Assembly (NCBI GenBank): GCA_017854255.1 | Contig: JAFMIA010000014.1 | Location: 1-56,000, forward strand | Length of the DNA: 56,000 nt | Direction of reading: 5' to 3' | DNA from: Pseudomonadales bacterium | Lineage (GTDB): Bacteria; Pseudomonadota; Gammaproteobacteria; Pseudomonadales; Azotimanducaceae | Part shown: positions 16,514 to 25,924 of the stretch, one piece after another | How positions within the stretch are numbered: position 1 is the first letter of the stretch | How the letters are laid out: each line of letters starts with the position of its first letter | Made by a program: the position numbers and the translations under genes | The notes under the pieces: model-generated | Told to the model about the DNA's origin: nothing | What the model saw: only the letters and a program-made list of their open reading frames with translations | The model's database searches: none

Positions 16514-16877
16514 GATCCCCTCATAAATTTACCCCTTGTCCGAAAAATAACAGCTTAGAGTGCAAATCACGAGCAAGGGCTCACTGACACTAACCGAATT
16601 AACCCAGTCCCATTTTGGGGAAAGTGCTCAGCAAACGCACCCACGGTCTCGCGCCACACGATAGGCTGCGCCGCCATTCGCTAAGATAATCTCAGCTGCA
16701 CGGCGCGAGAAAATGCAAAGCTCGGCTTACGCGCTTGACTCGTTACGCCCTAAGCAGACGCTGTTCCGGATCACAAGTTCGCCTTGAGCGCGCCATCTAT
16801 CATTCAACATGATCCATAGGGATCGCCATGAATGATAGTCTGACTCTGTCTGTACAAGTTATCGTGGTCTTTCCATA
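16514..16877. other. Divergent intergenic region between amidohydrolases and moxR
   Basis: This 364-base region has no gene that I can support. Near its end is a strong hairpin at 16797-16838 (separate entry), about 40 bases before the annotated MoxR start. Promoters for both directions are expected but I found no convincing hexamers. Confidence 0.5.
16797..16838. repeat. Nested inverted repeat upstream of moxR
   Basis: The outer arms CTATCATTCA (16797-16806) and TGAATGATAG (16829-16838) are perfectly complementary, and inside them GATCC (16811-16815) and GGATC (16820-16824) pair around ATAG. Together they make a 42-base two-tiered hairpin. No T-run follows, so it is more likely an operator or an RNA structure in the leader of the MoxR operon than a terminator. 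Confidence 0.65.
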
Positions 16878-17906
16878 ATGCCTGACGCATTATTAGCCCG
16901 CGCCGTGCAACCACTGCCTGTCGCATTACCTAATCTATTCAAAAGGGGATCACCGTTGACCTTAGACCGCGACGAGCACCTAGCGACCATTGAGGCCATC
17001 CACTCCGGCCTAGCAGGGTTAAACTATATATCCAATGAACAGATCGCGACCGCGGTTTTCTTGGCCTATCACTTAGACAAGCCAGTACTCATTGAAGGCC
17101 CTCCCGGCGTTGGTAAGACGGAGCTGGCGAAATCCGTGGCCGATATGCTCGGCATCAGTTGTATTCGATTGCAATGTTACGAGGGCCTAGACGAATCAAA
17201 GGCCATCTATGAGTGGAAATACGGCAAGCAGTTGCTTTATACCCAAGTCCTCAAGGAAACCCTGGGCGAGATTTTAGACGGCGCAAAAGGCCTGACAGAG
17301 TCGGTGGCGAAACTTCATGAATTCGGCGATGTCTTCTTTTCAGAGGAGTTTTTAGAACCAAGACCGTTGATGAAAGCTTTAAAAGAAGAAGCGGGCTGCG
17401 TTTTATTAATTGATGAGGTCGACAAGAGTGATCATGAATTTGAATCCCTGCTCTTAGAGATGCTGTCCGACTACCAACTCTCAATTCCCGAAATTGGCAC
17501 GATTAAAGCAAACCCCGATCGCAAGCCCTTGGTTTTCTTAACCAGCAATAATACCCGTGAGATCAGCGATGCCTTAAAGCGGCGCTGCTTACACCTTTAC
17601 ATCCCGTTTCCAGACGCCGACCTTGAAAGCCAGATCGTTCAAGCCCGCGTGCCAGAGGTTCCAGCGGAACTCAGGCGACAACTGGTTACCTTTATTCAAG
17701 CGTTGCGTGAAATGGACCTTAAAAAAGTGCCTGCCATCAGCGAGACCATCGACTGGGCAAAGGCGTTAATTCTGCTGCATACAGAATCCCTCGATGCGGA
17801 CTTGGTCAAGCAAACCCTGAACGTCATCTTGAAGTTTCAAGAGGACATTGAATCCGTGACCGGCGAGGTGCAAATGTTGACGAACAAGGCACTTAAGGGC
17901 AGTTAA
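16878..17906 (+). CDS. MoxR-family AAA+ ATPase
   Basis: A 342-residue AAA+ ATPase with Walker A GPPGVGKT at 74-81 and Walker B LLIDEVDKSD near 175-184, plus the sensor region LTSNNTREISDALKRRC. MoxR-type ATPases work with a VWA-domain partner as chaperones that insert cofactors or mature other proteins; CoxD/CoxE of CO dehydrogenase maturation is the closest named example. The VWA partner follows immediately (TAATG overlap). The start is uncertain: the ATG has no ribosome binding site, whereas an in-frame TTG at 16956 is preceded by AAGGGGAT and would give a 316-residue protein beginning LTLDRDEH. There is no CO-dehydrogenase or other obvious client gene next to it. Confidence 0.85.
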   Translation: MPDALLARAVQPLPVALPNLFKRGSPLTLDRDEHLATIEAIHSGLAGLNYISNEQIATAVFLAYHLDKPVLIEGPPGVGKTELAKSVADMLGISCIRLQCYEGLDESKAIYEWKYGKQLLYTQVLKETLGEILDGAKGLTESVAKLHEFGDVFFSEEFLEPRPLMKALKEEAGCVLLIDEVDKSDHEFESLLLEMLSDYQLSIPEIGTIKANPDRKPLVFLTSNNTREISDALKRRCLHLYIPFPDADLESQIVQARVPEVPAELRRQLVTFIQALREMDLKKVPAISETIDWAKALILLHTESLDADLVKQTLNVILKFQEDIESVTGEVQMLTNKALKGS

Positions 17907-19366
17907 TGGAGAAAACAATCGTCGATTTTGTGAAGGTTCTGCGGACGGCCGAAGTTAAGGTTTCTCCGGCTGAGACCCTCGATGTCATGGCCGCCATTGA
18001 GTTTGTCGGCTACGAAGATCGTGCGCTGTTTAAAAACACCCTGTCGATGTTGTTGGCCAAGAACCCTGAAGAAAAAGAAACGTTTGAAACCTGTTTTGAA
18101 AAGTTCTTCACCTTTGATGATGTTATGCAGGCCCCAGTCGCTGGCGGCAGTCCGGATGAGGCAGAGGATAGCGATGCCTTTGAGGATGAAAATTCCGGCA
18201 ACAATCCCCAAGGGCAGCCTGGCGGCAAAGGATCAGGCCAAGGCTCAGGCAACCCCTCTGAGGCCGAGGATGCGGAAAGCGGCAATGAAGACACGCCCCC
18301 ACCCACCTCAGCCCTGGGTCAACTGCTATTGCAAGGCACCCGCAGCGACTTAATGGTTGCGATGGCCGAAGCCGGCCGGGCAGTTGAAGTCAACCAAATC
18401 GTTGTGTTCACCCAAAAAGGGCTCTATACCCGAAAGATCATGGATCAAATGGGCCTGAAGGCCCTGCAAGAGGAGATTACCGAGCGCCAAGAGGCCGCTG
18501 ATCGCGGCGAGCAGCGCTTGGCCGGGAAATTAAAACGCGCGCGGGATCAGCTTCGAGACCAGGTCCGCGATTATGTCGAGAAGCAATTCTTTCTTCATGC
18601 AGACGAACATGGCAAGCAGCTGCGAGAAGAGCTGCTCAAGAAGGTCAAACTCAGTAACCTTGAGAAACGCAATCATAAGGACGTACAAGAAATTGTCTTT
18701 AAGATGGCCAAAAAATTGGTATCAATTCATTCAAAACGGCGCAAAACGCACAAACGAGGCCAACTCGATATTCGAAAAACGCTTCGGCATAACATGCAAT
18801 ACGATGGCGTGTTTTTCGATCTAAAGTGGAAATCAGTAAAAGTTGATCGGCCTAAAGTCATGTGCATCTGCGACGTCAGCGGCTCAGTCAGCAATTACTC
18901 TCGATTTTTGCTGATGTTTTTGTACAGCCTTGCGGAAATCATCCCAAAAGTGCGCAGCTTTGCCTTTTCGTCTGATCTTGGCGAAGTGACCCGACTGTTC
19001 CAGAGCAGCAACCTTGAAGATGCTATGGCAAAGACGATGCGTGATTATGGCAATGGCTCGACCGACTACGGCCAAATGCTCGAGGATTTCAAGCGCAACT
19101 GTATGGATGATGTGGACAACAAAACCACCATTATCGTTTTAGGGGATGCCCGCAACAATCACGGCGATCCAAAGGCTGAAATTCTCCGAGAAATGTACGA
19201 GAAATCCAAACGGGTTATCTGGCTCAATCCTGAGCCGCGATCAAACTGGCTCGTGGGCGATGCTGAGATGAAAAAGTACGGCCCCAATTGCCACCAAACC
19301 GAAGTGTGTAACTCGCTCACCCACTTAGAGCGCGTTGTTTCCAATCTGTTAAAATACGCGGCCTAG
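17906..19366 (+). CDS. CoxE-like VWA-domain protein
   Basis: A 486-residue partner of the MoxR ATPase upstream, with which it shares a TAATG junction. Residues about 1-75 form a helical N-terminus, about 85-140 are an acidic, glycine-rich linker (many Asp, Glu, Gly, Ser), then a basic coiled region at about 190-290, and from about 315 a VWA domain with the MIDAS motif D323-V-S-G-S. The C-terminal region with WLNPEPRSNW and a final helix is typical of the CoxE-like group (Pfam VWA_CoxE). Its likely role is to bind a client protein for the ATPase. The client is unknown. Confidence 0.85.
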   Translation: MEKTIVDFVKVLRTAEVKVSPAETLDVMAAIEFVGYEDRALFKNTLSMLLAKNPEEKETFETCFEKFFTFDDVMQAPVAGGSPDEAEDSDAFEDENSGNNPQGQPGGKGSGQGSGNPSEAEDAESGNEDTPPPTSALGQLLLQGTRSDLMVAMAEAGRAVEVNQIVVFTQKGLYTRKIMDQMGLKALQEEITERQEAADRGEQRLAGKLKRARDQLRDQVRDYVEKQFFLHADEHGKQLREELLKKVKLSNLEKRNHKDVQEIVFKMAKKLVSIHSKRRKTHKRGQLDIRKTLRHNMQYDGVFFDLKWKSVKVDRPKVMCICDVSGSVSNYSRFLLMFLYSLAEIIPKVRSFAFSSDLGEVTRLFQSSNLEDAMAKTMRDYGNGSTDYGQMLEDFKRNCMDDVDNKTTIIVLGDARNNHGDPKAEILREMYEKSKRVIWLNPEPRSNWLVGDAEMKKYGPNCHQTEVCNSLTHLERVVSNLLKYAA

Positions 19367-19447
19367 ACCGCTTAGGTCGTCTCAGGTATTCGGACAAATC
19401 AGTGGCCCATGCTAGACTTCGATTTCCGTGACCTCGAATCAATGACC

Positions 19448-21046
19448 ATGCCAAAATTTTTTATTCTGACACTGTTCCTCTTCGCTTTTTCAAATCCTAT
19501 CCTGGCGCAATCAGTCGATGCCGCGGCTCAAACGGTCAAAATTGCCTTGGCCCAAGAGCCACCACAACTGAACAACATGACCGCAACCGATCAGGTGTCC
19601 ATTTTTGTGTTGGGACATGTTATGGAAGGTTTAACGCGATATGACCGTCGCGGCAACTTGGCGCCGGGCGTTGCGGAGCGGTGGGCGTTAACGGAAGATT
19701 CCGCCACATTTTGGTTAAGAAAAGATGCCAAGTGGAGCAATGGCGACCCGGTAACAGCACACGACTTTGTGTTTGCCTGGCGCAACGTGGTCGACCCTAA
19801 AACGGCCTCCCAATACGCTTTTATCCTCTACCCCGTTAAAAACGCCGAGGCCATTAATCAAGGCAACAAGCCTCTAACCGATCTTGGCATCGAAGCCATC
19901 GATGACTTTACGCTCCAAATTACTTTGGAGCGCCCAACCGGTTACTTCCTCAAATTAACCGCCTTCGTGACGACCTTCCCTGTTCAGGAAAAATTCTACC
20001 GCGCCACCGGCAGCGCCTATGCCGCCGACAGCAAAGACATTCTGTATAACGGCGCCTTCAGAATTTCGGACTGGGTCCACAGTGCTTCACTGAAAATGGA
20101 AAAGAACCCGAACTATTGGAATAGCGAGGCCATTTCCTTAGAGGTCATTGACGCTGAATACATTACTGCCGATACGCGAGCACGCCTCAATCTATTTATT
20201 GACGACAAGATTGCCTATACCCAACTCGATGGCGAGACCTACAAAGATGCCTTAAACAATCAATTTAGAATTAAGAAATTCGTAACCGGCAGCGTCTACT
20301 TTTTAGAGTACAACTACCGGCCAGAACGCATTACCCACAATAAAAAGCTCCGCCAAGCCATCCAAGCCGTATTCGATGCTGACGAGTTCGTGAATAAGGT
20401 TCTGCAAACGCCGGGCAATTTACCGGGGGCCAGCTTATTCCCAAGTTGGATTATGGGCGTGAACAAACCCTTCCGACAAGAATATCCAGCGGTCGTCACT
20501 CGACCGGATTTGGCTAAAGCAAAGCAATTACTCCAAGAGGCAAAAGCCGAGCTTGGTTTAGAGGCGATTCCACCCTTAATCTTGCTCGTCAGCGACAGCC
20601 CAACCGCGACCAAACAAGCGGAATACATGCAAGGCATGCTGAAGACCAAGCTTGATCTTGATCTTAAAATTGATGTTCAAACGTTTAAGCAACGATTGGC
20701 TAAAATGACCAACGGCGACTTTGACATCGTTGGCGCGGGCTGGGGTCCGGATTTTGACGACATCATGACCTTTGGCGATTTGTTCGCCTCTTGGAATTTG
20801 AACAATCGGGGTCGCTACAACAATCCGGAGTATGACCGCTTGGTTCGAAAAGCGATGAACAGTAATGATCCCGAAGTTAGAATGGCGGCTATGGCAGGCC
20901 TTCAAACCATTGTGCATGAAGATGCCATTATCCTCCCCATGTATGAGCAGGGCGTGATTTATCTGCAGCATCCTAAAATCAAGGGCATGCGACGCACCGT
21001 CGTTGGCTCTGATCCTGACTTCACTTACGCCCGCATTGTGCCCTGA
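19448..21046 (+). CDS. oppA: Oligopeptide ABC transporter substrate-binding protein
   Basis: A periplasmic binding protein of the OppA/DppA family (SBP family 5), about 532 residues from this start. The signal peptide is MPKFFILTLFLFAFSNPILAQ, which decides the start at the ATG at 19448 rather than 19409; an ATG at 19442 is equally possible. Typical features are VKIALAQEPPQLNNM after the signal, ERWALTEDSATFWLRKDAKW, and the C-terminal block with YEQGVIYLQHPKIKG. It is the first gene of a five-gene transporter operon; the permease follows after 5 bp. The ligand, probably peptides, is inferred from the family. Confidence 0.88.
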   Translation: MPKFFILTLFLFAFSNPILAQSVDAAAQTVKIALAQEPPQLNNMTATDQVSIFVLGHVMEGLTRYDRRGNLAPGVAERWALTEDSATFWLRKDAKWSNGDPVTAHDFVFAWRNVVDPKTASQYAFILYPVKNAEAINQGNKPLTDLGIEAIDDFTLQITLERPTGYFLKLTAFVTTFPVQEKFYRATGSAYAADSKDILYNGAFRISDWVHSASLKMEKNPNYWNSEAISLEVIDAEYITADTRARLNLFIDDKIAYTQLDGETYKDALNNQFRIKKFVTGSVYFLEYNYRPERITHNKKLRQAIQAVFDADEFVNKVLQTPGNLPGASLFPSWIMGVNKPFRQEYPAVVTRPDLAKAKQLLQEAKAELGLEAIPPLILLVSDSPTATKQAEYMQGMLKTKLDLDLKIDVQTFKQRLAKMTNGDFDIVGAGWGPDFDDIMTFGDLFASWNLNNRGRYNNPEYDRLVRKAMNSNDPEVRMAAMAGLQTIVHEDAIILPMYEQGVIYLQHPKIKGMRRTVVGSDPDFTYARIVP

Positions 21047-21051
21047 CCCCA

Positions 21052-21984
21052 ATGTTGAAATACACGCTTGGACGCATTCTATCGGGACTGGTCACTATCT
21101 GGTTCATCGCAACCGCCACCTTTCTGGCAATGCACGCCGTGCCCGGCGACCCGTTGATGAACGAAAAAGCCACGACCCCCGAAATTCGCGAGAACCTTGC
21201 GCGAAAATACGGCCTAGATAAACCGATCGTCGAGCAATACGTCATCTATTTGGGCAATATGGTGCAAGGTGATTTCGGCATCTCCTTTACCCAACAAAAT
21301 AGAAAAGTGAACGACATCATCCAAGACCACTTTCCGGTTTCGGCAGCCCTTGGCATCTTAGCCATTACCTTTGCCGCGCTGGGCGGCATTCTCTGGGGCG
21401 CTTTAACCGCGCTGTACCGAAATCAGCTGCCCGATATCATCATTATGTTCCTGGTGATTCTTGGTATTTCCGTACCCAGCTTTGTCTTTGCTGCTTTGGG
21501 CCAACTCCTTCTGGTTAACATTAATCAGTGGTTCAATATTTCCTTTTTACCCGTAGCGGGCTGGGGCACCTTTGCTCATATGATCGTGCCGTCTCTGGTG
21601 CTCGGGCTCGGTACCATGGCCCTACTGACGCGACTCATGCGCTCGTCTATGCTTGAGATTGTAAACGAAGACTTCATCCGAACCGCACGGGCCAAAGGCC
21701 TTTCACCGAGCCGGATCTTTTTTCAACACCAGCTCCGCAATGCCATCCTGCCGGTTGTCACCGTTTTAGGACCCCAAATTGCGGCGATTACGACGGGCGG
21801 CTTTGTTGTCGAGCTTGTTTTCGCGATCCCCGGTCTGGGCCGATATTTTGTCCAAGCCGTTCAACAGCTCGATTACACGGTCATCATGGGAACCACCGTA
21901 TTTTATGGCGCCTTCCTTGTTTTTATGGTCATTCTGGTCGACATCATTTACGGCTTTATTGACCCCAGAGTGAGGCTGAAATGA
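21052..21984 (+). CDS. oppB: Oligopeptide ABC transporter permease OppB
   Basis: A 310-residue inner-membrane permease with six membrane segments. It begins with the OppB/DppB pattern of a first segment followed by HAVPGDPL, and has the conserved cytoplasmic coupling loop EDFIRTARAKGLSPSRIFFQH (EAA motif), then LPVVTVLGPQIA and the C-terminal DPRVRLK. Length matches the family (about 306). It overlaps the next gene by four bases (ATGA), so OppB and OppC are made together. Confidence 0.93.
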   Translation: MLKYTLGRILSGLVTIWFIATATFLAMHAVPGDPLMNEKATTPEIRENLARKYGLDKPIVEQYVIYLGNMVQGDFGISFTQQNRKVNDIIQDHFPVSAALGILAITFAALGGILWGALTALYRNQLPDIIIMFLVILGISVPSFVFAALGQLLLVNINQWFNISFLPVAGWGTFAHMIVPSLVLGLGTMALLTRLMRSSMLEIVNEDFIRTARAKGLSPSRIFFQHQLRNAILPVVTVLGPQIAAITTGGFVVELVFAIPGLGRYFVQAVQQLDYTVIMGTTVFYGAFLVFMVILVDIIYGFIDPRVRLK

Positions 21985-23387
21985 TCCCTCATCCCGCGCT
22001 GCAAGCAGACGATTTCACGCCAGAGCTGTCGACTGACAGCCTTGAGCAGCTTTCAAGGCCATCGCTGTCCTACTGGCAAGACGCTTGGATTCGGTTAAAG
22101 AAAAACACCCGCGCCATCATCTCCCTATACCTGATCATTGGTCTTGCGCTCTTTACCATCCTAGGCCCCTTTCTTTGGACCAAGGACCCAAGTGCTCAAG
22201 ATCTGGATCAAATATCCCAAGCCCCGGCACTGCCCAAAACCGCGCTTTTGGTCAGCGACTATCTGCCTTGGACGCCGCCGGTTGACCAAGGACATCCCGC
22301 CGAGCCGACCGGATATCCCGATACCCTCGACGCCGTCACGGGCTTTGCGACCATGGGGACGCCAAACACCCAATCCATACGGTTAACTTGGTCACCGGTT
22401 CAGGACGCAGGAGGCTATAGCATCTATCGAAGTGAGTCCGAGCCAAGCGGCCTGCAAGGACTTGGACTGCCCCTTGAGACGATTGACGCGGGCAACATCC
22501 TAGGCTTCGAAGATCGACTTAATCTCAAGTCTCAAACTTACTTTTATTCGATCATTCCAACGGACGGGCTCGATGAGTTCGATGTTGTTACCACCCTCAA
22601 GGTGACCCCCGTGCAATCCATTACCATGAGTCAGGCCCTGGAACGCGGTCTCATTGATCCATCAGACGCGCCTGGACGCTCGGTATCGCTCGCCTTTCAT
22701 CCTTTCGGAACCGATTACCTTGGTCGAGATATGCTGGCAAGGCTAATGCAAGGCGCTCGAGTTTCTTTATTTATTGGGGTTGTTGCGCCATTCATCTATG
22801 TGCTTTTCGGTGTTTTTTATGGCGGCTTTGCCGGCTACCTTGGTGGCAAGATTGATCAATTTTTAATGCGCTTTGCCGACTTTGTGGTCGCCCTACCCTT
22901 CCTGCTGTTTATGATCCTGTTTAAAATCGGCTTCGGCATCGGACCAGGCGAAAGCGGTATCCTGCCGATGCTCGTTGCGCTGATCCTGCTGCTCTGGCCG
23001 AGCACCGCACGTTTGGTGAGGGGTCAGGTTTTAAAGATCCGGGAGCAAGGCTATATTGAAGCGGCTCGCCTGCTCGGCGGCAGACCCAGCTATTTGATTG
23101 CAAGACACATCATTCCCAACACCATGGGCGTGATCCTTGTGACCTTAACCTTTGCCGTGCCCTCCGCGATCTTCACCGAGGCCTTTTTATCGTTTATTGG
23201 CATGGGGGTTGCGCCACCCACGCCGTCCTGGGGATCAATGTGCAATGAAGGCGTGAAAACGATGCTCAGTCATCCCCATGAACTATTTTTCCCTGCCCTT
23301 TTTATCAGTATCACTGTGCTCGCGTTTAACCTGCTGGGTGATGGACTAACCGAGGCCTTAGATTCAAAGATGAGGTCGCGAGAATAA
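21981..23387 (+). CDS. oppC: Oligopeptide permease OppC with inserted fibronectin-like domain
   Basis: A 468-residue permease; typical OppC/DppC proteins have about 300. The extra length lies in the periplasmic loop after the first membrane segment (about 46-62). Residues about 131-210 resemble a fibronectin type III or related beta-sandwich: IRLTWSPVQDAGGYSIYRSE, then YFYSIIPTDGLDE. The permease resumes at HPFGTDYLGRDML (240-252), which is the normal OppC landmark, followed by five more segments and the EAA loop (YIEAARLLGGRPSYL). The reading frame is continuous and the neighbouring junctions are intact, so this is an insertion, not a frameshift. The domain may contact the binding protein or envelope. 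It overlaps oppD by one base. Confidence 0.9.
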   Translation: MIPHPALQADDFTPELSTDSLEQLSRPSLSYWQDAWIRLKKNTRAIISLYLIIGLALFTILGPFLWTKDPSAQDLDQISQAPALPKTALLVSDYLPWTPPVDQGHPAEPTGYPDTLDAVTGFATMGTPNTQSIRLTWSPVQDAGGYSIYRSESEPSGLQGLGLPLETIDAGNILGFEDRLNLKSQTYFYSIIPTDGLDEFDVVTTLKVTPVQSITMSQALERGLIDPSDAPGRSVSLAFHPFGTDYLGRDMLARLMQGARVSLFIGVVAPFIYVLFGVFYGGFAGYLGGKIDQFLMRFADFVVALPFLLFMILFKIGFGIGPGESGILPMLVALILLLWPSTARLVRGQVLKIREQGYIEAARLLGGRPSYLIARHIIPNTMGVILVTLTFAVPSAIFTEAFLSFIGMGVAPPTPSWGSMCNEGVKTMLSHPHELFFPALFISITVLAFNLLGDGLTEALDSKMRSRE

Positions 23388-24427
23388 TGGGCACCCATAA
23401 ACTGCTTGAGGTTAGCAACCTTTCCGTTGAGTTTGAGACCTATGGCGGCGTCGTTAAAGCTGTCAGAGGCGTTGATTTCAGCGTCGATGCCGGGGAAGTC
23501 TTGGCGATCGTCGGTGAATCGGGATGCGGCAAAAGTGTGACCGTGCAATCCATCATGGGCATCATTCCAATGCCGCCCGGCAAAATCACCGGCGGCTCTG
23601 CAAAACTCAAGGGTGAAGAGATTCTAGGACTCCAGGCTCAAGCCGCGAATCAATTTCGGGGTAAGGAGATCGGGATGATTTTCCAGGACCCTATGACGTC
23701 TCTTAATCCAACCATGACCATTGGCGCCCAGATCGCAGAAACCTTAAAGGTCCACCGCGGCCTGAGCACTCAACAGGCAAGCGAGATTGCCAGCGAACTC
23801 CTGATCAGAACGCGGATCCCAGAAGCGCAAAAACGCCTTAATCAATATCCCTTTGAGTTTTCAGGCGGCATGCTCCAACGCGCCATGATTGCCCAAAGCC
23901 TCGCCTGCTCGCCATCACTATTGATTGCAGACGAGCCAACCACCGCTTTGGATGTGACCATACAAGCGCAAATTCTAGACTTGTTGAAAGAGCTTCAATC
24001 CCGCGATGGCATGGCAATCATACTGATCACTCACGACCTTGCCGTTGTCGCAAGGACAGCCCAGAACGTTTGCGTCATGTACGCCGGCCAAATCGTCGAG
24101 CAGGGCAGCGTCGATGATATTTTCTATAAGAGCGCCCACCCCTATACCCTTGGGTTGAAGTTGGCGATGCCTAGCAATGTGAGCCAGCAAAACAAAAAGC
24201 TTGAGCCCATACCCGGTAGTCCCCCTGATTTGTTTTCACCGCCAAGCGGTTGCGGTTATGCGGCTCGGTGCCCACATGCCATGCGTATTTGTCACAAAGA
24301 AAACCCGCCATTGTTCAGCGACCCACGCGAGCCCCTTCATGCCGCTCGATGTTGGCTGCAAGCGCCAGGAGCACCCAAAACCCAAGGCCTGTATCAGCCC
24401 AACCTGATTGCGAGTCATGGCGCATGA
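23387..24427 (+). CDS. oppD: Oligopeptide ABC transporter ATPase OppD
   Basis: A 346-residue ATP-binding subunit. Walker A is GESGCGKS at 43-50, Q-loop [12 protein letters not shown], signature [13 protein letters not shown] (the usual LSGGQ is altered, as is common in OppD), Walker [13 protein letters not shown] and switch His in [10 protein letters not shown]. The C-terminal extension has the oligopeptide-specific [20 protein letters not shown] with cysteines that bind an Fe-S cluster in this family. ATGA overlap links it to oppF. Confidence 0.93.
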   Translation: MGTHKLLEVSNLSVEFETYGGVVKAVRGVDFSVDAGEVLAIVGESGCGKSVTVQSIMGIIPMPPGKITGGSAKLKGEEILGLQAQAANQFRGKEIGMIFQDPMTSLNPTMTIGAQIAETLKVHRGLSTQQASEIASELLIRTRIPEAQKRLNQYPFEFSGGMLQRAMIAQSLACSPSLLIADEPTTALDVTIQAQILDLLKELQSRDGMAIILITHDLAVVARTAQNVCVMYAGQIVEQGSVDDIFYKSAHPYTLGLKLAMPSNVSQQNKKLEPIPGSPPDLFSPPSGCGYAARCPHAMRICHKENPPLFSDPREPLHAARCWLQAPGAPKTQGLYQPNLIASHGA

Positions 24428-25374
24428 TAGAAACCAAAAACCTTAAAAAGCACTTTCATGTTGGGCGCAACCAGACGCTTCATGCCGTTGACGGCATCTC
24501 TCTTTCGATTGCCGAAAACGAGATTCTAGGTCTGGTTGGCGAGAGCGGATCCGGAAAATCCACCTTTGGAAAAACCCTAATTGGCTTGCATGAGCGGACA
24601 GCCGGCGACGTCTTTTTTAAAGGCTCGCCCTTGCCGCAGAAATACACCGCAAAAGACCACTTGCGATATTCCGCTGATATTCAAATGATTTTCCAAGACC
24701 CTTATGCATCCCTCAACCCGCGCATGACGGTGCTGGATATCATCGGCGAGGGTCTTGCGCTCAAGGGCATCCCGCGTGCCGATATTCAAGACGAAGTGGG
24801 TTTTTGGCTACGTCGAGTTGGCCTGCACCCTGATCACATGTCACGGTTTCCCCATGAGTTCTCAGGCGGTCAACGACAAAGAATCGGGATCGCACGCGCT
24901 ATGATCATCAAGCCTAAGTTTGTGGTGTGTGATGAGCCGATATCCGCGCTCGACGTCTCCGTTCAAGCCCAAGTGGTTAACCTGCTCGAAGACCTAAAAG
25001 ATTCATTGGGCTTGACGCTATTATTCATTGCCCATGACCTCTCGATGGTGCGTTATATCTCCGATCGAATGGCCGTTATGTATTTAGGAACGCTCGTTGA
25101 GAGCGGTCCATCGGACGCTGTTTTCTTCGAGCCTAAACATCCTTACACCCGACTGCTGATTCAATCCAACCCGGAAGCAGACCCAGTTCTTGAGCGCACT
25201 CGGCCAAGTGCCGAGCTGACGGGTGAGATTACCTCGCCGATCAATATGGGCCCCGGGTGCCGATTTGCCGACCGCTGTCCTGAGGTTATGCCCCAATGTC
25301 AATCTGTGACGCCCGAATCTCGACTGATCGCCTCGGATCATCAGGTTGCCTGTCATCTTTATGACGAAAGGTGA
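24424..25374 (+). CDS. oppF: Oligopeptide ABC transporter ATPase OppF
   Basis: A 316-residue ATP-binding subunit beginning [11 protein letters not shown], overlapping the oppD stop by four bases. A longer open frame begins at 24250 inside oppD, but it is a shadow of oppD and not a likely start. Walker A GESGSGKST begins at about 39, signature FSGGQRQRIGIAR, Walker B FVVCDEPISALD. The C-terminal extension has CRFADRCPEVMPQC, the cysteine motif of OppF/DppF. A short GC hairpin with T5 lies just after the stop. Confidence 0.94.
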   Translation: MIETKNLKKHFHVGRNQTLHAVDGISLSIAENEILGLVGESGSGKSTFGKTLIGLHERTAGDVFFKGSPLPQKYTAKDHLRYSADIQMIFQDPYASLNPRMTVLDIIGEGLALKGIPRADIQDEVGFWLRRVGLHPDHMSRFPHEFSGGQRQRIGIARAMIIKPKFVVCDEPISALDVSVQAQVVNLLEDLKDSLGLTLLFIAHDLSMVRYISDRMAVMYLGTLVESGPSDAVFFEPKHPYTRLLIQSNPEADPVLERTRPSAELTGEITSPINMGPGCRFADRCPEVMPQCQSVTPESRLIASDHQVACHLYDER

Positions 25375-25381
25375 GTCGGCT

Positions 25382-25400
25382 GGCGGGTTAACCCGTTTTT
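25382..25400 (+). terminator. Weak intrinsic terminator after the opp operon
   Basis: CGGG (25384-25387) and CCCG (25392-25395) form a short stem around TTAA, extendable by two G-U pairs, followed by TTTTT at 25396-25400. The stem is short, so termination is plausible but not certain. It overlaps the stop codon of the convergent Nudix gene. Confidence 0.45.
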
Positions 25401-25921
25401 CGAACCATTCTTAAAATAGAATCCTCGCTCGTGTAGGTCTCAATTGCTGACAGCGCAGCCCAAGCTAGCTCATTCGACTCCTCGCTGACCGTTAAAGCCG
25501 GATCCCCAGCGCACTCAAACAGATAACGAACATCATAGTGGTAATGCGCAGGCTCATTACCGCGTTCAGGAATCAAATGCACATCCAGATCAAAAATCTC
25601 AGAACTCACGAGCTGCAGCGCTTCAAGACCAGACTCTTCATAGGCTTCCCGGGTCGCAACCCGCGCAATATCGTCATCGCCGTCCGCATGGCCACCTAAC
25701 TGCAACCACCGGTCGAGTTTGCGATGGTGGGTCAACAAACAGTGCTTATGGGGCTGGTCTACAATCCAGGCCGATCCTGTCACGTGTCCCACCGTGAGGG
25801 AGCGTTCAAAGCAATTTTCATGACTGCGAACAAAGTCCTCGAAGGACGCAATGACGTCGGCTTCTTCAGGATACCGACGACCATAACGATCGATTAACTT
25901 TAACAAGATAACTCTCGACAC
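25388..25921 (-). CDS. Nudix hydrolase
   Basis: A 177-residue hydrolase of the Nudix family, which cleaves nucleoside diphosphates linked to another group. The Nudix box is present as GHADGDDDIARVATREAYEE with Gly at its start, Arg-Glu and Glu-Glu at their places; one Glu is replaced by Asp (box position 7). The N-terminal part (WIVDQPHKHCLLTHHRKLDRW) matches the type of Nudix protein found beside other metabolic genes. The start is GTG, three bases after the CobT stop, with AAGGCGG upstream, so it belongs to the CobS-CobT unit. Substrate unknown. Confidence 0.8.
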   Translation of the reverse strand: MSRVILLKLIDRYGRRYPEEADVIASFEDFVRSHENCFERSLTVGHVTGSAWIVDQPHKHCLLTHHRKLDRWLQLGGHADGDDDIARVATREAYEESGLEALQLVSSEIFDLDVHLIPERGNEPAHYHYDVRYLFECAGDPALTVSEESNELAWAALSAIETYTSEDSILRMVRKTG

Positions 25922-25924
25922 TGA

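Noticed and set aside
24250-24423. Longer start of oppF inside oppD
   Set aside because: These codons are a shadow of oppD; the ATGA overlap at 24424 is the usual coupling.
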